NCBI RefSeq assembly: GCF_004359985.1
Contig: NZ_SMRO01000003.1
Location: 914,206-978,205, forward strand
DNA: 64,000 nucleotides
Source: Paraburkholderia flava
GTDB taxonomy: Bacteria; Pseudomonadota; Gammaproteobacteria; Burkholderiales; Burkholderiaceae
Reading direction: 5' to 3'
The first letter of the stretch is position 1. The number at the start of each line of letters is the position of its first letter. Positions 60,970 through 64,000 of this stretch are shown one piece after another. A program made the position numbers and the translations under genes. The notes under the pieces are model-generated. The model ran no database searches and was not told where the DNA came from. It was given only the letters and a program-made list of their open reading frames with translations.

Positions 60970-62481
60970 ATGAAGACAACCGTTGAAACCCTGCAGGGAT
61001 CGCGTCAGCAGCTTTTTATCGATGGGCGCTTCGTCGCGCCGCATAGCGATCAGTATGTGCCGAGCTACGACCCGACGACTGCGGAAGCGTGGTACCAGTT
61101 CGCGCAGGCGGACGCCGACGACGTCGATGCCGCCGTGCGTTCCGCGCAAGCCGCGCTGAAGAATCCCGCGTGGCAACGCCTCACGCAGACCGATCGCGGC
61201 AAGCTGGTGCGCAAGCTCGGCGACCTCGTGCTCGCGCATGCGGACGAACTCGCGCTGATCGAGTGTCGCGACAACGGCAAGCTGCTGAAGGAAATGCGCG
61301 CGCAGATGCGGGCGATTCCCGATTCGTACCTGTACTTCGCCGGCATGGCCGACAAGCTGCAGGGCGACACGATTCCGGTCAACAAGCTCGACACGCTGAA
61401 CTTCAATCTGCGCGAACCGATCGGCGTGGTCGGGATGATCATCCCGTGGAATTCGCCGCTGATGATGCTGACCGGCACGCTCGCGCCGTGTCTTGCGATC
61501 GGCAACACGATCGTCGTGAAACCGTCCGAGCACGCGGCCGCATCGACGCTCGCGCTCGCCGAACTCGCGATCGAGGCGGGCATTCCGCCTGGCGTGTTCA
61601 ACGTCGTGACCGGCGACGGTGCGACGACCGGCGATGCGCTGACGCGTCATCCGGGCATCGCGAAGTTCGTCTTCACCGGCAGCACCGGCACCGGCCGCAA
61701 GATCGCGGGCAACGCCGCAGAGAACCTCGTGCCGTGCCAGATGGAACTCGGCGGCAAGTCGCCGCACGTGGTGTTCTCCGATGTCGACGTCGAGCGCGCG
61801 GTGAATGGTGTCGTGTCTGGCATCTTCGCGGCGGCGGGGCAGAGCTGCGTCGCGGGCTCGCGCTGCTTCGTCGAGGCACCGATGGTCGATCGTTTCGTCG
61901 AGGCGCTGGTCGAGCGCACGCGACGCGTGAAGGTCGGTCATCCGATGGAGGAAGACACCGACATCGGGCCGCTCGCGCTTGCCGCGCAACTCGACAAGGT
62001 GCAGCACTACGTCGCATCCGGTGTGCAGGAAGGCGCGCGCATCGCAGCCGGCGGACGTCAGCCGCAAAACCCCGCGCTCGCGAAAGGCTGGTACTACGAG
62101 CCGACCGTGATGACCGAAGCGCGCAACAGCATGCGCTTCATGCGCGACGAAATTTTTGGGCCGGTGGTCGGCGTGGTGCCGTTCAACACTGAAGACGAAC
62201 TGATCGCGCTCGCGAACGACACCGAGTACGGCCTCGCCGCCGGCGTCTGGACGCAGAACATCGATCGCGCGCTGCGTTTCGCGCGCAACGTCGATGCGGG
62301 CACCGTGTGGATCAACACGTATCGGTCGGCCGCGTACATGTCGGCGAACGGCGGGATGAAGCACAGCGGCTATGGCCGTCGCGGCGGCTTCGAAGTGATG
62401 CGCGAGTTCTCGCGTCTGAAGAACGTCGTGATCGATTACTCGGGTGCGATGCAGGACCCGTTCGTTATCCGTCTGCGCTGA
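60970..62481 (+). CDS. Aldehyde dehydrogenase (NAD(P)+-dependent)
   Basis: This 503-residue enzyme has the fold markers IIPWNSPLMMLTGTLAPCLA and VVKPSEHAA (cofactor binding), FTGSTGTGRKIAGNAAENL, MELGGKSPHVVF (catalytic Glu) and the nucleophile Cys in AAAGQSCVAGSRCFVE. The C-terminal end GGMKHSGYGRRGGFEVM is typical. It oxidises a semialdehyde or aldehyde to acid, presumably a ring-opening product of the neighbouring LLM monooxygenase (succinate semialdehyde-like, inferred). It begins 12 nt after the flavin reductase stop. Confidence 0.94.
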   Translation: MKTTVETLQGSRQQLFIDGRFVAPHSDQYVPSYDPTTAEAWYQFAQADADDVDAAVRSAQAALKNPAWQRLTQTDRGKLVRKLGDLVLAHADELALIECRDNGKLLKEMRAQMRAIPDSYLYFAGMADKLQGDTIPVNKLDTLNFNLREPIGVVGMIIPWNSPLMMLTGTLAPCLAIGNTIVVKPSEHAAASTLALAELAIEAGIPPGVFNVVTGDGATTGDALTRHPGIAKFVFTGSTGTGRKIAGNAAENLVPCQMELGGKSPHVVFSDVDVERAVNGVVSGIFAAAGQSCVAGSRCFVEAPMVDRFVEALVERTRRVKVGHPMEEDTDIGPLALAAQLDKVQHYVASGVQEGARIAAGGRQPQNPALAKGWYYEPTVMTEARNSMRFMRDEIFGPVVGVVPFNTEDELIALANDTEYGLAAGVWTQNIDRALRFARNVDAGTVWINTYRSAAYMSANGGMKHSGYGRRGGFEVMREFSRLKNVVIDYSGAMQDPFVIRLR

Positions 62482-62531
62482 TGTGTTGATGCAATGACAC
62501 AAGCGCCGAACCAGCAGGCCAGGAGAGCCCT

Positions 62532-63608
62532 ATGAAATTCGCAGTCTCGCTCAGCATGGAGCGTTTTTCGCCGACCGATTCGATGTCCGACGTGACCGCC
62601 AACATGCTGAAGCTCGCGCGCGTCGCCGACGAAGGCGGCTTCGAAACGTTGTGGACCGCCGAGCATCACACGATCGAATGCACGATCTCGCCGAATCCGT
62701 TCACCGTGCTCACGTGGCTCGCGCAGCACACGGAGCGCATCCGGCTCGGCACCGCGACGCTGGTCGCGCCGTACTGGTCGCCGATCCGTCTCGCCGGCGA
62801 AGCGGCGATGTGCGATCACCTGACCGGCGGCCGGCTCGAATTCGGCATCGCGCGCGGCGCGTATCAGTACGAGTTCGACCGGATGGCGGGCGGCATGCCT
62901 CAGCAGGAAGGCGTCGCGTACATGAAGGAGATCGTGCCCGCGGTGAAGAAGCTGTGGGAAGGCGACTACGAGCACGACGGACACTACTGGAAATTTCCGC
63001 TCGCGACATCGGTGCCGAAGCCGCTGCAACAGCCGCATCCACCGATCTGGGTCGCGACGCGCGATCCGGCGAGCTTCGACTGGGCCGTCGGCATCGGCGC
63101 GAACATCCTGTCGACGCCGCTGTCCGCACCGCCCGCCGAGGTCGCGGTGCTCGGCGACAAGTTTCGCAAGGCGGTGGCCGATCATCCGGAGCATCCACGG
63201 CCACGCTTCATGATGCAGCGCCGGACCTGCGTGTACGACCGTCCGGACGACTGGGAGGTCGCGGTGCGGCACAGCGTCGATTACGGGCGCACGTTCGAGA
63301 ACCTGATGCAGAACATCGGCGCGGTGACGAACGGCTTTCCCGAAGCGGTGCCGTACGAGACCGTCGCGAATCGTGCGAACTACGATCCGCAGAGCATCCG
63401 CGACAATCTGATGTTCGGCACGCCGGACGAAGTGATCGAGAAGCTCGCGATCTACGAGGCGCAGGGCGTCGATCAGTATTGCCTCGGGTTGTCGTTCAAC
63501 CTGCCGTTCGAATTGCAGATGAAGACGCTGCGGCTTTTTATCGACGAGGTGATGCCGCATTTTGCTGAGCGCACGCGCGAGTCACGTGTTGCTACGGCCG
63601 GGTACTGA
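62532..63608 (+). CDS. LLM-class flavin-dependent monooxygenase
   Basis: This 358-residue luciferase-like monooxygenase has MKFAVSLSMERFSPTDSMS at the start, VADEGGFETLWTAEHH, IRLGTATLVAPYWSPIRLAGE, LTGGRLEFGIARGAYQYEF and QPHPPIWVATRDPASFDWA. It uses reduced FMN from a partner reductase, here probably the one at 59968. The ribosome site CAGGAGAG precedes ATG 62532. Together with aldehyde dehydrogenase and hydrolase it resembles pyridine-type ring-opening clusters; the actual substrate is unknown. Confidence 0.93.
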   Translation: MKFAVSLSMERFSPTDSMSDVTANMLKLARVADEGGFETLWTAEHHTIECTISPNPFTVLTWLAQHTERIRLGTATLVAPYWSPIRLAGEAAMCDHLTGGRLEFGIARGAYQYEFDRMAGGMPQQEGVAYMKEIVPAVKKLWEGDYEHDGHYWKFPLATSVPKPLQQPHPPIWVATRDPASFDWAVGIGANILSTPLSAPPAEVAVLGDKFRKAVADHPEHPRPRFMMQRRTCVYDRPDDWEVAVRHSVDYGRTFENLMQNIGAVTNGFPEAVPYETVANRANYDPQSIRDNLMFGTPDEVIEKLAIYEAQGVDQYCLGLSFNLPFELQMKTLRLFIDEVMPHFAERTRESRVATAGY

Positions 63609-63611
63609 CGC

Positions 63612-64000
63612 ATGGAGCCCGACGCTTTCTCCATCGAGCCGCACGACGACTGCCGTGTGCTGAACGTGCGCGGTGTCGAACTGAACTATCGGCTGCAGGG
63701 CACCGGATCGCTGCCGCTGGTGTGCGTGCACGGCGTCGGTTCGTATCTCGAGGCATGGGACGGCGTCGCAGCGCGGCTCGGCGACGCGTGCCGGATTCTC
63801 ACGTTCGATCTGCGCGGTCACGGGCGGTCGTCGAAGGTGAGAGGACGCTATGAGATCGACGATTTTGTCGGCGACGTGCTTGCGCTGGCCGCACATGCGG
63901 GCTTCGAACGGTTCGCGCTCGCGGGCTTTTCGCTTGGTGGACTGATTGCGCAGCGGCTCGCGCTCACGCGTCCCGATGCGTTGACGCACCTTGTGCTGCT
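63612..64000 (+). CDS. Alpha/beta hydrolase (3' end beyond window)
   Basis: ATG 63612 lies 3 nt after the LLM stop; the frame stays open to the window end (129 codons). The sequence shows an oxyanion-hole motif VCVHGVGSYLEAWDGV, FDLRGHGRSSKVRGRY and the nucleophile elbow LAGFSLGGLIAQRLAL with Ser. This is a classical alpha/beta hydrolase (3-oxoadipate enol-lactonase/RutD-like). It probably hydrolyses an ester, lactone or amide intermediate of the same pathway. Confidence 0.9.
   Translation, partial: MEPDAFSIEPHDDCRVLNVRGVELNYRLQGTGSLPLVCVHGVGSYLEAWDGVAARLGDACRILTFDLRGHGRSSKVRGRYEIDDFVGDVLALAAHAGFERFALAGFSLGGLIAQRLALTRPDALTHLVL

Noticed and set aside
60439..62502. 687-codon minus-strand open frame across the aldehyde dehydrogenase
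   Set aside because: Antisense shadow of a well-conserved enzyme; no recognisable motif.

Overview
The window comes from a high-GC Betaproteobacterium of the Burkholderia/Paraburkholderia/Caballeronia type. The grounds are strongly GC-biased third positions (long mirror ORFs behind real genes), a DUF3331 gene that is typical of Burkholderiaceae, and the overall gene families. The species cannot be named from sequence alone. No tRNA, rRNA, CRISPR array, insertion sequence or prophage was seen.

Region 1 (1-37132) is the most interesting part. It looks like one large surface-protein export locus. It starts with two tandem TPR/GT9-like glycosyltransferase-type proteins, followed by a giant (about 4163 aa) two-partner-secretion exoprotein (TpsA) with a TPS domain, a C-terminal DUF3739-like region and a terminal Cys-x6-Cys pair. 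Next come a TIGR03032-type protein overlapping an adenylyl-sulfate kinase (cysC), two tandem duplicated secreted PstS-like binding proteins each with a hairpin terminator, and an incomplete type II secretion set (gspF, gspH, and gspK on the opposite strand). An orphan Phd/YefM antitoxin-like gene lies among them. The locus ends with the TpsB transporter and a long co-directional run: a DUF2341/LamG-ExbB fusion, ExbD, TonB, a Porin_5-type outer-membrane protein, a periplasmic coiled-coil protein, a YbjN-like protein, small secreted proteins, a parvulin PPIase and a DegP-like protease. The content and order resemble, as I remember it, the Pseudomonas aeruginosa hxc-pdtA-phdA-pdtB-exbB2-exbD2-PPIase region controlled by the PUMA3 system. 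Here it carries extra glycosyltransferase and sulfate-activation genes and an incomplete T2SS. This is my candidate for the under-described system.

Region 2 (37227-44894) is mixed chromosomal content: an FAD-dependent dehydrogenase, a lysine/alanine/proline-rich histone-like protein with 30-bp tandem repeats, a TetR regulator divergent from a DUF3331 gene with a clear sigma70 promoter and palindromic operator between them, a universal stress protein, a GFA-family protein, and an OmpR/EnvZ-type two-component pair.

Region 3 (44922-57043) is catabolic. It holds an amidase and a DadA-like oxidoreductase in one minus-strand operon, a Tat-exported alpha/beta hydrolase, then a LysR regulator, an MFS transporter, a LigJ/GalB-like 4-oxalomesaconate hydratase and an RraA/LigK-type aldolase. 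The last two are the lower steps of gallate/protocatechuate 4,5-cleavage. A VOC protein, a carboxymuconolactone-decarboxylase-family protein, a class C beta-lactamase-type esterase and a GhrA-type 2-hydroxyacid dehydrogenase follow.

Region 4 (57255-64000) is a second catabolic module. A PucR-type regulator is divergent from an 'amino acid synthesis' (PF06684) protein and followed by a flavin reductase with an extra C-terminal domain, an aldehyde dehydrogenase, an LLM flavin monooxygenase and an alpha/beta hydrolase cut by the window edge. The gene mix resembles two-component flavin-dependent ring-opening pathways such as pyridine degradation; the substrate is unknown.
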